Shown here: piece after piece, positions 1-10,495 of the stretch
How the letters are laid out: each line of letters starts with the position of its first letter
How positions within the stretch are numbered: the first letter of the stretch is position 1
From: Antilocapra americana
Lineage: Eukaryota; Chordata; Mammalia; Artiodactyla; Antilocapridae
Assembly: GCA_007570785.1 (NCBI GenBank)
Contig: ML664157.1
Location: 7,644,074-7,708,073 of the forward strand
Reading direction: 5' to 3'
DNA length: 64,000 nt
Program-made: the position numbers and the translations under genes
Notes under the pieces: model-generated
Told to the model about the DNA's origin: nothing
The model's input: only the letters and a program-made list of their open reading frames with translations
Database searches by the model: none

Positions 1-450
1 AAAACAAATATAAACTTTTACAGTGGCAAATTTTTACCCAATCACTTTAATGTTGCAGGCAATTCTGATGTTTTCACAGAAACTCTGGAGAGGAATTGCC
101 CTGTGATGAACTATAAAACTCTATATTTAGGAAGATATAAAGAACTAGAAAAGGAGGTATTGACATGATGATTCAATAGAAATGGTATCCTATTACAAAA
201 ACTATTTTATTTGCCTATATAATGTTTTTGTCAGGCCAAGAAACTTCATAAATGTCAGAAAAATAAACACTATTTTAATCTCCTTCCCATTAATTACTTA
301 CAATTATTTTTCAAACTACAAAAATAGCGTAATTGCATTGAATAACCTTTGCAAACTAGATGGGAACAAATTCACATAAAATCCTCAATACCACGACTAT
401 CATCACTTTGTTATAATCACTTACATTCACTTTCTCTTTTAAGTGGTAGT
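1..450. other. AT-rich unique DNA, nothing recognised
   Basis: No repeat, RNA gene or convincing reading frame is seen. The only open stretch runs into the BovB downstream and gets its coding look from that element. Confidence 0.5.
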
Positions 451-457
451 AGTCATT

Positions 458-1505
458 GTGTGGATCACAATAAACTGTGGAAAATACTGAAAGAGATGGG
501 AATGCCAGACCACTTGACCTGTCTCTTGAGAAACCTGTGTGCAAGTCAGGAAGCAACAGTTAGAACTAGACATGGAACAACAAACTGGTTCCAAATAGGA
601 AAAGAAGTACGTCAAGGCTGTATATTGTCACCCTGCTTATTTAACTTATATGCAGAGTACATCATGAGAAATGCTGGGCTGGATGAAGCACAAGCTACAA
701 TCAAGATCACTGGGAGAAATATCAATAACCTCAGGTATGCAGATGACACCACCTTTATGGCAGAAAGTGAAGAAGAATTAAAGAGTCTCTTGATGAAAGT
801 GAAAGAGGAGAGTGAAAAAGTTGGCTTAAAGCTCAACATTCAGAAGATGAAGATCATGGCATCTGGTCCCATCACTTCATGGCAAATAGATGTGGAAACA
901 GTAGCTGGCTTTATTTTTTGGGTCTTCAAAATCACTGCAGATGGTGATTGCAGCCATTAAATTAAAAGATGCTTACTCCTTGGAATGAAGGTTATGACCA
1001 ACCTAGACAGCATATTGAAAAGCAGAGACATTAGTTTGTCAACAAAGGTCCATCTTTTCAAGGCTATGGTTTTTCCAGTAGTCATGTATGGATGTGAGAG
1101 TTGTACCATAAAGAAAGATGACCACAGAAGAATTGATGCTTTTGAGAAGACTCTTGTGTTGGAGAAGACTCTTGAGAGTCCCTTGGACTGCAAGGAGATC
1201 CAACCAGTCCATCCTAAAGGAGATCAGTCCTGGGTGTTCACTGGGAGGACTGATGTTGAAGCTGAAACCCCAATACTTTGGCCATCTGATGTGAAGAGCT
1301 GACTCATTTGAAAAGACCTTGATGCTGGGAAAGATTGAGGGCAGGAGTAGAAGGGGATGACAGAGGATGAGATGGTTGGATGGCATCACCGACTCAATGG
1401 ACACGAGTTTGGATAAACTCCAGGATTTGGTGATGGACAAGGAATCCTGGTGTGCTGCGGTTCATAGAGTCGCAAAGAATCGGACATGACTGAGCAACTG
1501 AACTG
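458..1505 (+). mobile_element. BovB (RTE LINE) 3' fragment
   Basis: 5'-truncated BovB. A frame through to position 960 encodes the reverse-transcriptase palm and thumb, from a VDHNKLWKILKEMG-like start through LSPCLFNLYAEYIMRNAGLDEAQ to the catalytic YADD box near position 736, then SEEELKSLLMKVKEESEKVGLKLN. After a stop and frame change, 985-1302 carries the C-terminal region with VVMYGCES. The sequence ends with the BovB 3' terminus (gactgagcaactgaactga). The 7-bp string AGTCATT flanks it at 451-457 and 1506-1512, a possible but short target duplication. The protein is broken, so this is a dead copy. Confidence 0.9.
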
Positions 1506-1747
1506 AGTCATTTAATGCCTACACTGCTGTATATTGACTTTATTCACTTAATATGCAACTTTTGCTATTGTTAGTCTTTATAACAATTTTCTTAAAGATA
1601 GCTTAAATTGCTATTGAATGGGTACACTATAATTCAAATAGTCTCTTGTCATGAATCTTCAGAGTAACTTCTATTTTGTAAGGAACTGTATATGTCATCT
1701 TTTAGAAATTCCCTTTTTAAACTTCAAAGAAATTGAGACCAATGAAC

Positions 1748-1966
1748 TAGAGTTTCTTAATCTCAGTACTACTAACATTTAGGGCTGGATGATTCTTTGC
1801 TGTTGGGGGCTGTCTTATGCTATGGAGAATGTTTAGCAGCATTCTGGTCTCTATTCCACTTGATGCCAGTAGCTTCCCCCTCACACAATTGTGACAACCC
1901 AAAATGTTTCCAGACATTGCCAAATGTGACATGGTAGGCAAAATAGCCCCTTCTAGATAATCACTG
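1748..1966 (-). mobile_element. MER5A-like hAT-Charlie DNA element
   Basis: Read on the minus strand this matches the remembered MER5A consensus: a cagtg-like terminus, then a segment corresponding to gacatttggcaatgtctgg, then the ctggcatc and atgctgctaaacat segments. It is a non-autonomous, anciently mobilised mammalian hAT element with no coding capacity. No clear 8-bp target duplication remains. Confidence 0.7.
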
Positions 1967-2853
1967 AAACAGCAACTAAGTTCAAGTTCAATCATTAAAG
2001 AATCCATTATTAAATTCCAAGTTTGGTGCTTTTTGTCCACTTTCAATGGTCTTGTTCCACCACTTCTGTGACAACTTTTGAATTCATGGTGCTAAGATCG
2101 CTGCTGCATCTCCAAGTATCATGTATACATTTCTTTCAGGAAGATGGGAAATTGACAAATTATAAGAGGCAAGAATACTCCTTCCAAAGAAGCCATCTTT
2201 TTATTGAGAAGGAATGCCCTCCCTAGTGACTTTTCATACATATTATTCACTGGAAGTATATCACATGACCACATCTAGTCATGGGAAAAGCTAGGAGTTC
2301 AAATTCTTAGCTTTAACAGTCTCTGTAATAGAAGAGGGAGAAGGGTATATGTGAATGATTTTTGAATAGCCCATCCACAGTATTTGCTAAATGTCCATTC
2401 TAGTTCATTTTCTTCTCTGTGGCAGATGGGATAAGCAAGGATTTGGAAGTTACTCAAGATATTTAGTCATATATATGTGAGGTCTTACTGTGCTGTGATT
2501 TATTATCTAGAAAGTGCTTCATGAAATCCTTTCCAGCTGATTGATTTGGTGATGTTTTAAAAATTCTGTGTTCTCTGAATTAGGAAAGTGTATTCATGTA
2601 CAAGTAGTGTCATTGAAAGGACCCAATTAATTTCATCTAGAAAGGTCACTACTTCAAACCATCAGTGCTTTTACTGGTTGTAATAAACATGCTTATCAAT
2701 TCATGTCATCAACAGGCTGATGTTTAAAAGACTCATATTGGTTTTGTTTCTTATCCAGCAATATTCAGCAGTGTCCCAAGTGCTAGGTGCTATCTGCATC
2801 TGAAGATGTAGAGGATGTGGACACATCAGACATACACTAAGAACACAATACAA
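1967..2853. other. AT-rich unique DNA, nothing recognised
   Basis: No repeat family, RNA gene or credible coding region recognised. Short open stretches have no familiar motifs. Confidence 0.4.
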
Positions 2854-3360
2854 GTTCAGTTCTGTTCAGTCACTCAGTCATGTCTGACTCTTTGTGACCC
2901 CATGAATTGCAGCACGCCAGGCTTCCCTATCCATCACCAACTCCTGGAGTCCACGCAAACTGATGTGCATCGAGTCAGTGATGCCATCCAGCCATCTCAT
3001 CCTCTGCTGTCCTCTTCTCCTCCTGCCCCCAATCCTTCCCAGCATTAGGGTCTTTTCCAATGAGTCAACTCTTCGCATCAGGTGGCCAAAGTATTGGAGT
3101 TTCAGCTTCAACATCAGTCCTTCCAATGAGCACCCAGGACTGATCTCCTTTAGGATGGACTCGCTGGATCTCCTTGCAGTCCATGGGACTCTCAAGAGTC
3201 TTCTCCAACACCACAGTTCAAAAGCATCAATTCTTGGGTGCTCAGCTTTCTTCACTGTCCAACTCTCACATCCATACATGACTACTGGAAAAACCACAGC
3301 CTTGACTATACAGACCTTTGTTGACAAAGTAATGTCTCTGCTTTTGAATATGCTATCTAA
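2854..3360 (-). mobile_element. BovB 3' end fragment
   Basis: About 0.5 kb of BovB 3' end in antisense. The minus strand encodes the ORF2 C-terminus over about 170 residues: [70 protein letters not shown] and [18 protein letters not shown]. This open frame is just the tail of the LINE protein and lacks the polymerase core. The right edge breaks at the equivalent of LDSI. Confidence 0.9.
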
Positions 3361-3484
3361 GCACACACACAAATCACTAGCTATGAATAAAAGCATGACT
3401 TTCTGTTTCCTTATCTCCCAGGTAGCTCAGAAATTTTAATTATGTAGTTTTTCATTTTCCTATTCAAATAAATGTGGCCCTACC

Positions 3485-4288
3485 CATGTTGGGGTTGAAT
3501 TATATTTCCCCCAAAGAGACACTGAAGCCCTAGCCCTGGGTACCTGTGACCTCATTTTGAAATAGTATCTTTGCAAATATAATCAAGTGACTATGAGGTC
3601 ACTAGGATGTAGGGGGTCCCTAATCCATTATGACTACTGTCCTTTTAGAGGAAGAGACAGAAAGACATCTAAGGAGAAGACTGTGACTACCGAGGTAGGG
3701 ATTGGACTCATGAATGATAAACCAAGAAACACCAAGGATTGTTGAAAATACCCGAACTGTACTGGAGAAAACTCCTGAAAGTCCCTTGGATGGTAAGGAG
3801 ATCAAACCAGGCAACCTTAGGGAAATCAACCCTGAATGCTCATTGGAAGGACTGATGCCGAAGCTGAAGCTCCAGTATTTTGGTCATGTGATGTGAACAC
3901 TGACTCATTGGAAAAGATCCTGATGCCAGGATAGTTTGAGGGCAGACGGAGAAGAGGGCATTAGAGGATGAGATGGCTGGGTGGCATCACCAATGCAATA
4001 TATATGAACTTGGGCAAACTTTAGGAGGTGGTGAGGGACAGGGAGGCCTGGCGTGCTTCAGTCCATGGGGTCACAAAGAGTTGGACATGACTGAGTGACT
4101 GAACAATGACAACAACAAGAGAAAAGACTGGAAAAGATTCTCCCTTAGAGCCTTCAGAGACAGCTTAGCCCTGAAGACGTGGATTTCAGACTTCTCACCT
4201 CCAAAACTGTTTGAGAGTATACTTTTCTATTGTTCAAAGTTACTCAGTACTTTATTATGCAACTCTAGAAATCTAGCTAATATACACT
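3485..4288 (+). mobile_element. MaLR LTR (MLT1/MST-like), split by BovB
   Basis: The left half has the typical MaLR text (gttgaattatatttccccc, gaagccctagccc, tgacctcattttgaaatag, tccctaatccattatgact, gtcctttta). The right half resumes near 4110 with gattctcccttagagcc, a gacttctcacctccaaaactgt-like block and gctaatatac. These are the middle and 3' end of a mammalian ERVL-MaLR LTR. The interruption at 3749-4108 is BovB. The subfamily is uncertain. Confidence 0.7.
3749..4108 (+). mobile_element. BovB 3' fragment inside the MaLR LTR
   Basis: BovB C-terminal coding tail and 3' end (tcccttggatggtaaggag, tggaaggactgatgc, gaggatgagatggctgg, ending gactgagtgactgaaca). The 60-residue open piece at 3714-3896 is the [28 protein letters not shown] segment, degraded. 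It is younger than the LTR it splits. Confidence 0.85.
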
Positions 4289-4945
4289 AAGCATGAAAAA
4301 ATAGTATTTGCTAGTTGAAAAATTAGTAGTACCTTCCATTAGTCTCTTCAAAGGATAATTTTAGATAAGTGGTTCTATTCTGCATGTATGTTCCTTTTCA
4401 CTTTTTTGAGTGATCAATTTCCCAATGCGAATTTCCTTTCCTTTGCTTTTATCAAATGAAAGATCCTTTCCAAATCAAGCCTCTTTCAGGAAGAAGGGCA
4501 GATACAAGCCTGGTGGTCAATATCAAGGGAAAGGTAGTAATGGGAGGCAGAGAGACTTTCTTTCTTTGCATGATTGTGGAAGGTTGGGATGCTTGTGAGA
4601 GACTTTACCTAAAACCCCAACAGAATGAAACCTGATAATGGATTGCAACATAGTTGGGTATCTATGTTAGTTGGGTTCCTCTAAGAAGCAGAAAACAAAC
4701 TAATATTAGACACGCAGAAAATGTATTCTGAGAAAGATAAAGGAAAAGGATAAAGAAGTATCTGGAGAAGGAAAGCAGTGTCTTCCAATCATAATTCTAA
4801 TCTGACACCTGTGAAGGGGACATAAGAGGAAGGAAGATTGGATAGGAAGAGTCTGAAGCTTCATCACAGTTCTAAGAAATGTTCAGCTGGGTCAAAGGGA
4901 AATCTTGTACCAAAACCACCTATTAGGACAGTCCTACATCTCGGG
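4289..4945. other. Unclassified DNA
   Basis: No recognisable gene. The stretch from about 4665 (ttgggttcctctaagaagca) to 5330, interrupted by a SINE, has the texture of an old LTR or DNA element, but I cannot name it. Confidence 0.3.
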
Positions 4946-5139
4946 AATGAAAGTGAAAGTCGCTCAGTTGTGTCCAACTCTTTGTGGCCCCATGGGCTAT
5001 ACAGTCCATGGAATTCTCCAGGCCAGAATACTGGATTGGGTAGCCTATCCCTTCTCCAGTGGATCTTCCCAACCCAGCAATCAAACTGGGGTCTCTTGCA
5101 TTGCAGGCAGATTGTTTACCAACTGAGCTACCAGGAAAT
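4946..5139 (-). mobile_element. Bov-tA SINE
   Basis: The minus strand reads the tRNA-Glu-like head (ggtagctcagttggtaaa, internal box caatgcaagagac, tttgattgctgggttgggaagatc) followed by the BovA body with ccatggactgt-type and gagtt..cacaactgagcgac ends. It is diverged and non-coding; open frames across it are incidental. Confidence 0.88.
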
Positions 5140-5340
5140 GGGCTTGCCTAAATCCTTCCCATCTCAGTCACTGGCTGGGAACACTCATGGGAAATGTGCC
5201 CTGAGACCAGATGTGCTTGTGGATCCAGAGAGGCAGCATCTGGGCCATCAGTGAACCACGTTCCCAATGGCAGAATGTCTGCTCAGTGTATTTCCATGGC
5301 CACCACACTGTTCAAAACCAGAACAAATTCTGAGTCTTGC

Positions 5341-5352
5341 TAGGAGTTCATG
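5341..5352. repeat. Left target duplication of the nested stack
   Basis: TAGGAGTTCATG at 5341-5352 matches TAGGAGATCATG at 10496-10507 with one mismatch. The two copies bracket the outermost Bov-tA SINE. Confidence 0.75.
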
Positions 5353-5467
5353 CTAGGGTTCCCCTGTGGCTCAGCCAGTAAAGAATCTACCTGCAATGCA
5401 GGAAATCTAGGTTTGATCCCTGGATCAGGAAGATCCCTTGGTGAAGGGAAAGGCCACCTACTCCAGT
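5353..5467 (+). mobile_element. Bov-tA SINE, 5' half (outer shell of the stack)
   Basis: tRNA-like head (cccctgtggctcagccagtaaagaat, caatgcaggaaatc, gtttgatccctggatcagg) and the start of the BovA body, stopping at cctactccagt. The body resumes about 4.9 kb downstream near 10396 with agtattcttgcc, exactly the next bases of a Bov-tA. This SINE was therefore the original target of the BovB insertion. Confidence 0.85.
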
Positions 5468-5544
5468 TCTTCTGTGTATTTTTGCGATCTCTTCTTAATC
5501 TCTTCTGCTTCTGCTATGTCCTTGCCATTTCTGTCCTTTATCAT
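5468..5544 (-). mobile_element. Inverted 5' end of the outer BovB
   Basis: Antisense BovB (tcttctgtgtatttttgcg to ctgtcctttat). Its complement is the BovB text directly upstream of gaagaactgtac, which is where the sense copy starts at 5545. The inverted and sense pieces are adjacent in the source element, with a few bases of shared sequence. This is the signature of 5' inversion by twin priming. Confidence 0.8.
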
Positions 5545-6457
5545 GAAGAGCTGTACAAAAAAATGTCTTAATGACTGGAATAACCACAGTGGTGTGGTCA
5601 CTCACTTAGAGCCAGACATCCTGGAGTGTGAATTGAAGTGGGCCTTAGGAAGCATTACTACAAACAAAGCTAGTGGAGCTGTTGGAATCCCAGCTGAGCT
5701 ATTTAAAATCTTTAAATCTTAAAAGATGATACTGTTAAAGTGCTGCACTTAAAATACCAGCAAATTTGGAAAACTAAGGTCAGTTTTCATTCCAATCCAA
5801 AAGAAGGGCAATGCCAAAGAGAGTTCAAACATTGAGTACAATTGCATTTATTTTGCATGCTGGTAAGATTATGCTTAAAATTCTTCAAACTAGGTTTCAG
5901 CAGTACAAGAACTAAGAATTTCCAGATGCAAAAGCTGGGTTTAGAAAAGGCAGAGGAACCAGAGATCAAATTGCTAATATTTGTTAGATCCTAGAGAAAG
6001 CAAGAGAACTCTAGAAAAACATCTACTTCTACCTGATTAACTACACTAAAGCCTTTAACTGTGTGGTTCACAATGAAGTGTGGAAAATTCTTAAAGAGAT
6101 GGGAATACCGGACCACCATACTTGCCTCCTGAGAAATACATATGCAGGTCAAGAGGCAACAGTTAGAACTGCACATGGAACGACTGAATAGTTCCATGAA
6201 ATGGTTCAGTGGAAACTGAGAAAAGAGTATGACAAGGCTGTATATTGTCACCCTGCTTATTTAACTTAAATGCAGAGTATACCACATGAAATACTGGACT
6301 AGATAAATCACAAGCTGGAATCAAGATTGCGGGGAGAAATATCAACCTCAGATATGCAGATGATGCCACTCTAATGGAAGAAAGTGAAGAGGAACTAAAA
6401 AGCCTTTTCATGAGGGTAAAGGAGGAGAGTAAAAAATCTGGTTTAAATCTCAACATT
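5545..6457 (+). mobile_element. Outer BovB, first sense segment (RT region)
   Basis: Sense BovB. Recognisable translated pieces are DWNNHSGVVTHLEPDILECELKWALGSITTNKASG, then the finger and palm region with several frameshifts, then the upstream part of the YADD region (cagatatgcagatgatgcc, about 6350). It stops at ctcaacatt, where the 28S copy is inserted. Stops and indels are frequent, so it is a pseudogene copy. Confidence 0.88.
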
Positions 6458-6688
6458 TCCTGAGAGTTGGGACTGGACTGGGGTCTGGTGCAGAGAGCCC
6501 TTCATTATGGGACATAGGGCATAGCTGGAAAGGTGGCCACCCCCTCACCCATCCTGCACTCCATGCTCCTGGGGAACCTGCTGCTAAATCATTGTAGAGG
6601 ACCTGCATCTGGGTCAGGGTTTTGTTCGTAGCAGAGCAACTCCCTTGCTGCGATCTATTGGAAATCAGACCTTGACACAAGGGTTTGT
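6458..6688 (+). pseudogene. 28S rRNA retropseudogene (3' terminal fragment)
   Basis: The segment matches the extreme 3' end of mammalian 28S rRNA as I remember it. Recognisable blocks are ggggtctggtgcagagagcc, ccaccccctcacccatcc, cctggggaacctgctgctaaa, a ctgcatctgggtcagggttt-like block, gtagcagagcaactccctt, gctgcgatctattgg and cttgacacaagggtttgt. The final block is the mature 28S 3' end. CpG-rich positions are decayed to TG or CA. It is followed by an A-rich tail and flanked by CTCAACATT at 6449-6457 and 6710-6718, so an RNA was reverse transcribed into the BovB. It makes no functional rRNA: only about 230 bases are present and they are decayed. Confidence 0.88.
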
Positions 6689-6709
6689 AAAAAGAGAAAA
6701 AAACAACAA
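6689..6709 (+). repeat. A-rich tail of the 28S retrocopy
   Basis: 21 A-rich bases with scattered G and C (aaaaagagaaa, aaaacaacaa) directly after the mature 28S 3' end and directly before the right target duplication. It is consistent with a tail added to the RNA or templated during insertion, then mutated. Confidence 0.75.
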
Positions 6710-6765
6710 CTCAACATTCAGAAAACAAAGGTCATGGCATCTGGTCCCATCATATCATGGCAAAT
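6710..6765 (+). mobile_element. Outer BovB, second sense segment
   Basis: Resumes exactly where 6457 stopped (ctcaacattcagaaaac, atggcatctggtcccatc) and runs to atggcaaat, where the antisense BovB is inserted. Confidence 0.88.
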
Positions 6766-7246
6766 GAGTTCAGTTCAGTCACTCAGTCGTGTCTGACTCT
6801 TTGCGATCCCATGGACTACAGCACACCAGGATTCCCTGTCCATCAACTCCTGGAGCTTACTCAAACTCATGTCCATTGAGTTGGTGATGCCACCCAACCA
6901 TTTCATCCTCTGTCATCCCCTTCTCCCACCTTTAGTCTTTCCAGCATCAGGGTCTTTTCCATTGAGTTAGTTCTTTGCATCAGGTGCCCAAACTATTGGT
7001 GTTTCAGATTCAGAATCAGTCCTTCCAATGAATATTCAGGACTAATTTCTTTTAGGATTTACTGGTTTTATCTCCTTGCAGCCCAAGGGACTCTCAAGAG
7101 TCTTCTCCAACACCACAGTTCAAAAGCATCAATTCTTTGGTGCTCAGCTTTCTTTATAGTCCAACTCTCACATCTATACAGGACTAATGGAAAAACAATA
7201 ACTTTGACTAGATGGACCTTTGTTGGCAAAGTAATGTCTCTGCTTT

Positions 7247-7774
7247 TTAATATGCTGTCTCGGTGTGTATAGGTTTTCTTCCAAGGAGCAAGTGTCTTTT
7301 AATTTCATGTCTGCAGTCACCATCTGCAGTGACAGTGGAATCCAAAAAAATAAAGTGTGTCACTGTTTCCATTGTTTCATCTATTTGCCATGAAGTGATG
7401 GGACTGGATGCTGTGATCTTAGTTTTCTGAATGTTGAGTTTTAAGCCAACTTTTTCACTCTCCTCTTTCTCTTTCATCAAGAGGCTCTTTAGTTCTTCTT
7501 CACTTTCTGCCATAAGAGTGGTGTCATCTGCATACCTGAGTTTAGTGATATTTCTCTTGGCAATTTTGATTCCAACTTGTGCTTCATCCAGCCCAGTGTT
7601 TCTCATGATGTACTCTGCATAGAAGTTAAATAAGCAGGGTGACAATATACAGCCTTGACATACTCCTTTACTGATTTGAAACCTGTCTGTTGTTCCATGT
7701 CCAATTCTAACTGTTGCTTCTTTACCTGCATATGGATTTCTCAGGAGCCAGGTAAGGTGGTCTGGTATTGTCAT
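7247..7774 (-). pseudogene. BovB ORF2 reverse-transcriptase palm fragment
   Basis: 175-residue open segment of BovB ORF2. It holds the palm core: GVCQGCILSPCLFNFYAEYIMRN at about 37-59 and the YADD catalytic box at 81-84, followed by SEEELKSLLMKEKEESEKVGLKLN. The upstream palm Asp (FIDYAKAFD) lies in the neighbouring broken frame at 7722-8000. The protein would copy BovB RNA at a nicked target. Isolated by frameshifts on both sides, it is a fossil. The Met start is incidental. Confidence 0.85.
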
Positions 7775-8652
7775 CTTGTGAAGAATTTTTTAGTTTGTTG
7801 TGTTCCACAAGGTCAAACGCTTTAGCATAGTCAATAAAGCAGAAGTAGATGTTTTCCTGGAACTCTATTGCTTTTTGGATGATCCATTGGATGTTGGCAA
7901 TTTGATCTCTGGTTCTTCTGCTTTTTCTAAATCCAGTTTGAACATCTGGAAGTTCATGATTCATGTACTGTTGATGCATGGCTTGGAGAATTTTAAGCAT
8001 TACTTTGCTAGTGTGTGAGATGAGTGCAATTGTGCAGTAGTTTGAACATTCTTTGGCACTGCCTTTCTTTGGGATTGGAATGAAAACTGACCTTTTCCAG
8101 TCCTCTGGCCACTGTTGAGTTTTCCAAAGTTAGTGGCATATTAACTGCAGCCCTTTCACAGCATCATATTTTAGGATTTGAAATAGCTGTGGAACTGGGA
8201 TTCCATCACCTCCACTAACTTTGTTCAGAGTGAAGCTTCCTAAGCCCTACCTCACTTTGCATTTCAGGATGTCTGGCTCTAGATGAGGGATCACACCATT
8301 GTGGTTATCTAGATTATCTATGAAGATCTTTTTTGTATGGTTTTTCTGTGTGTTCTTGTCACCTCTTCTTAATATCTTCTGCTTCTGTTAGGTCCATAGC
8401 ATTTCTGTCTTTTATTGAGCCCATCTTCACATGAAATTTTCCCTTGGTATCTCTAATTTTTTTGAAGAGATCATTAGTCTTTCTCGTTCTATGGTTTTCC
8501 TCTATTTCTTTTCAATGATCCCTGAGGAAGGATTTCTTATCTCTCCAAAAATGTCTTTAGAATTCTGCATTCAAATGGGTATATCGTTCCTTTTCTCTTT
8601 TGCCTTTAGCGTCTCTTCTTTTCTCACCTATTTGTAAGGCCTCCTCAGACAA

Positions 8653-9003
8653 TCATTTTGCCTTTTTGCATTTCTTTTTTGGGAGGATGGTCTTGACCCC
8701 TGCCTCCTGTACAACGTCATGAACCTCCGTCCATAGTTCTTCAGGCACTGTGTCTATCAGATCTAATCCCTTGAATCTGTTTCTCACTCCCACTGTATAG
8801 TCATAAGGCACTTGATTTAGGTCATACCTGAAAGGTTTAATGGTTTTCCCTACTTTATTCAACTTAAGTCTGAATTTTGCAATGAGGAGTTCATGATCTG
8901 AGCCATAGTCAGCTCCCTGTCTTTTTTTCTTTTGCTGACTGTATAGAGCTTCTCCATCTTTGGCTGCAAAGAATATATTCAATCTGATTTCAGTATTGAC
9001 CAT
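8653..9003 (-). pseudogene. BovB ORF2 endonuclease C-terminal fragment
   Basis: 116-residue open segment. YGSDHELLIAKFRLKLNKVGKT holds the SDH catalytic motif of the AP-like endonuclease, followed by the endonuclease-RT linker (YDLNQVPYDYTVGVRNRFKGL, PEELWTEVHDVVQEA) and a lysine-rich stretch (LPKKKCKKAK). The N-terminal endonuclease part is broken by frameshifts upstream (9004-9650). Confidence 0.82.
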
Positions 9004-9775
9004 CTGGTGATGTCCATGTGCAGCATCTTCCCTTGGGTTTTTGGGAAAGGGTATTTGCTTGACCAGTGCCTTCTCTTGGCAAAACTCTGTTAGTCTTTGC
9101 CCTGCTTCATTTTGTACTCCAAGGCCAAATTTGCCTGTTACTCTAGGTATCTCTTGACTTCCTACTTTTGCATTTTAGACCCCTATAATGAAAAGTACAT
9201 CTCTTTTGGGTGTTAGTTCTAGAAGGTCTTGTAGGTCTTAATAGAACCATTCAACTTCAGCTTCTTCAGCATTACTGGTTGGGGCATAAACTTGAATTAC
9301 TCTGATTTGAATGGTTTGCCTTGGAAATGCACAGAGATCATTCTGTCATTTTTGAGATTGCGTCCAGATACTGCATTTTGGACTCTTGTTGACTATGATG
9401 GCTACTCCATTTCTTCTAAGGGATTCTTGCCCACAGTAGTAGATATAATGATCATCTGAGTTAAATTCACAGATTCTAATTCATTTTAGTTCACTGATTC
9501 CTAAAATGTCCATGTTCACTCTTTCAATCTCCTGTTTAGCCACTTCCAATTTACCTTGATTCATGAACCTAACATTCTAGTTTCCTCTGCAATATTGTTC
9601 TTTACAGCATCAGACTTTATTTCAGTCACTGTTTACATCCACAACTGCATGTTGATTTTGGTTTGGCTCCATCTGTTCATTCTTTCTAGAGTTATTTCTC
9701 CACTGCACTCCAGTAGCATGTTGGGCACCTACTGACCTGGGGAGTTCATCCTTCAGTTTCCTATGTTCAGTTTCC

Positions 9776-10395
9776 TGGCAAATAGATTGGGAAAAAGGTA
9801 TAGCGACAGATTTTATTTCCTTGGCCTCCAAAATCACTGCACATGGTGATTGTAGCCATGAAATTAAAAGACACTTGCTCCTTGAAAGGAAAGCTATGAC
9901 CATCCTAGACAGCATATTTAAAAGCAGAGACATCACTTTGGTGACAAAAATCCATCTAGTCACAGCTATGGTTTTTCCAGTAGTCATGTATGGATGTGAG
10001 AGCTGGACATAAAGAAGGCTGAGCACAATTTTGAATTGTGGTGCTGAAGAAGCCTCTTGAGAATCCCTTGGACAGCATGGAGATCAAACCATTCAATCCT
10101 AAAGGAAATCAACCCTGAATATTCATTGGAAGGACTATTGCTGAAGCTCCAATAATTTGGCCACCTGATGGGAAGTGCCGACTCATTGGGAAAGACCCTG
10201 ATGCTGGGAAAGTTCGAATACAAAAGAAGAAGAGTGTGGCAGAGTATGAAATGGTTAGATAGCATCACGAAGTCAAAGGGCACGAGTTTGAGCAAACTCT
10301 GGGAGATAGTGAAGGACAGGGAAGCCTGGAGTGCTGCAGTCCATTGCATTGCAAAGTGTCACACACAAATTTAGTGACTCAACAACACCAGCAGC
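9776..10395 (+). mobile_element. Outer BovB, third sense segment and 3' end
   Basis: Continues the interrupted BovB from tggcaaatagattgg through ccaaaatcactgca, cagcatatttaaaagcagag and gtagtcatgtatggatgtga to the 3' end (tagtgactcaacaacacc). Translated remnants include [13 protein letters not shown] and [12 protein letters not shown]. It ends where the outer Bov-tA resumes. Confidence 0.88.
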
Positions 10396-10495
10396 ACCCA
10401 CATTAGTATTCTTGCCTAGAGAATTCCATGGATAGAGAAGCCAAATAGCTACAGTCCATGGAGTCCCAAAGAGTCATACATGACTGAGTGACTAG
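10396..10495 (+). mobile_element. Bov-tA SINE, 3' half (outer shell)
   Basis: The BovA body resumes with agtattcttgcctagagaa, ccatggatagagaagcc, cagtccatggagtccc and ends gactgagtgactag, completing the SINE begun at 5353. The right target duplication TAGGAGATCATG follows at 10496-10507. Confidence 0.85.

Larger units (their letters stand above)
6766..9775 (-). mobile_element. Near full-length BovB LINE (3.0 kb, dead)
   Basis: Antisense BovB of 3010 bp against a family length near 3.2 kb, inserted into another BovB. TGGCAAAT flanks it at 6758-6765 and 9776-9783. Reading the minus strand from 9775, the endonuclease region is broken up, with its C-terminal part visible at 9003-8653 (116 residues, GSDHELLIAKFRLKL motif). 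The RT fingers and palm follow at 8000-7722 (FCFIDYAKAFD, catalytic Asp) and the palm at 7774-7247 (175 residues, CILSPCLFNFYAEYIMRN, YADD at residues 81-84). The C-terminal tail and 3' end then run to 6766. Multiple frame breaks make it non-functional. Confidence 0.92.

Noticed and set aside
1748..1966. 8-bp target duplication of the MER5A copy
   Set aside because: Flanking octamers do not match; probably decayed.
2878..3396. 172-codon open frame on the minus strand
   Set aside because: It is the C-terminal tail of BovB ORF2 without the polymerase core; not a host gene.
7431..7622. 63-codon plus-strand frame
   Set aside because: Shadow of the antisense BovB reverse transcriptase.
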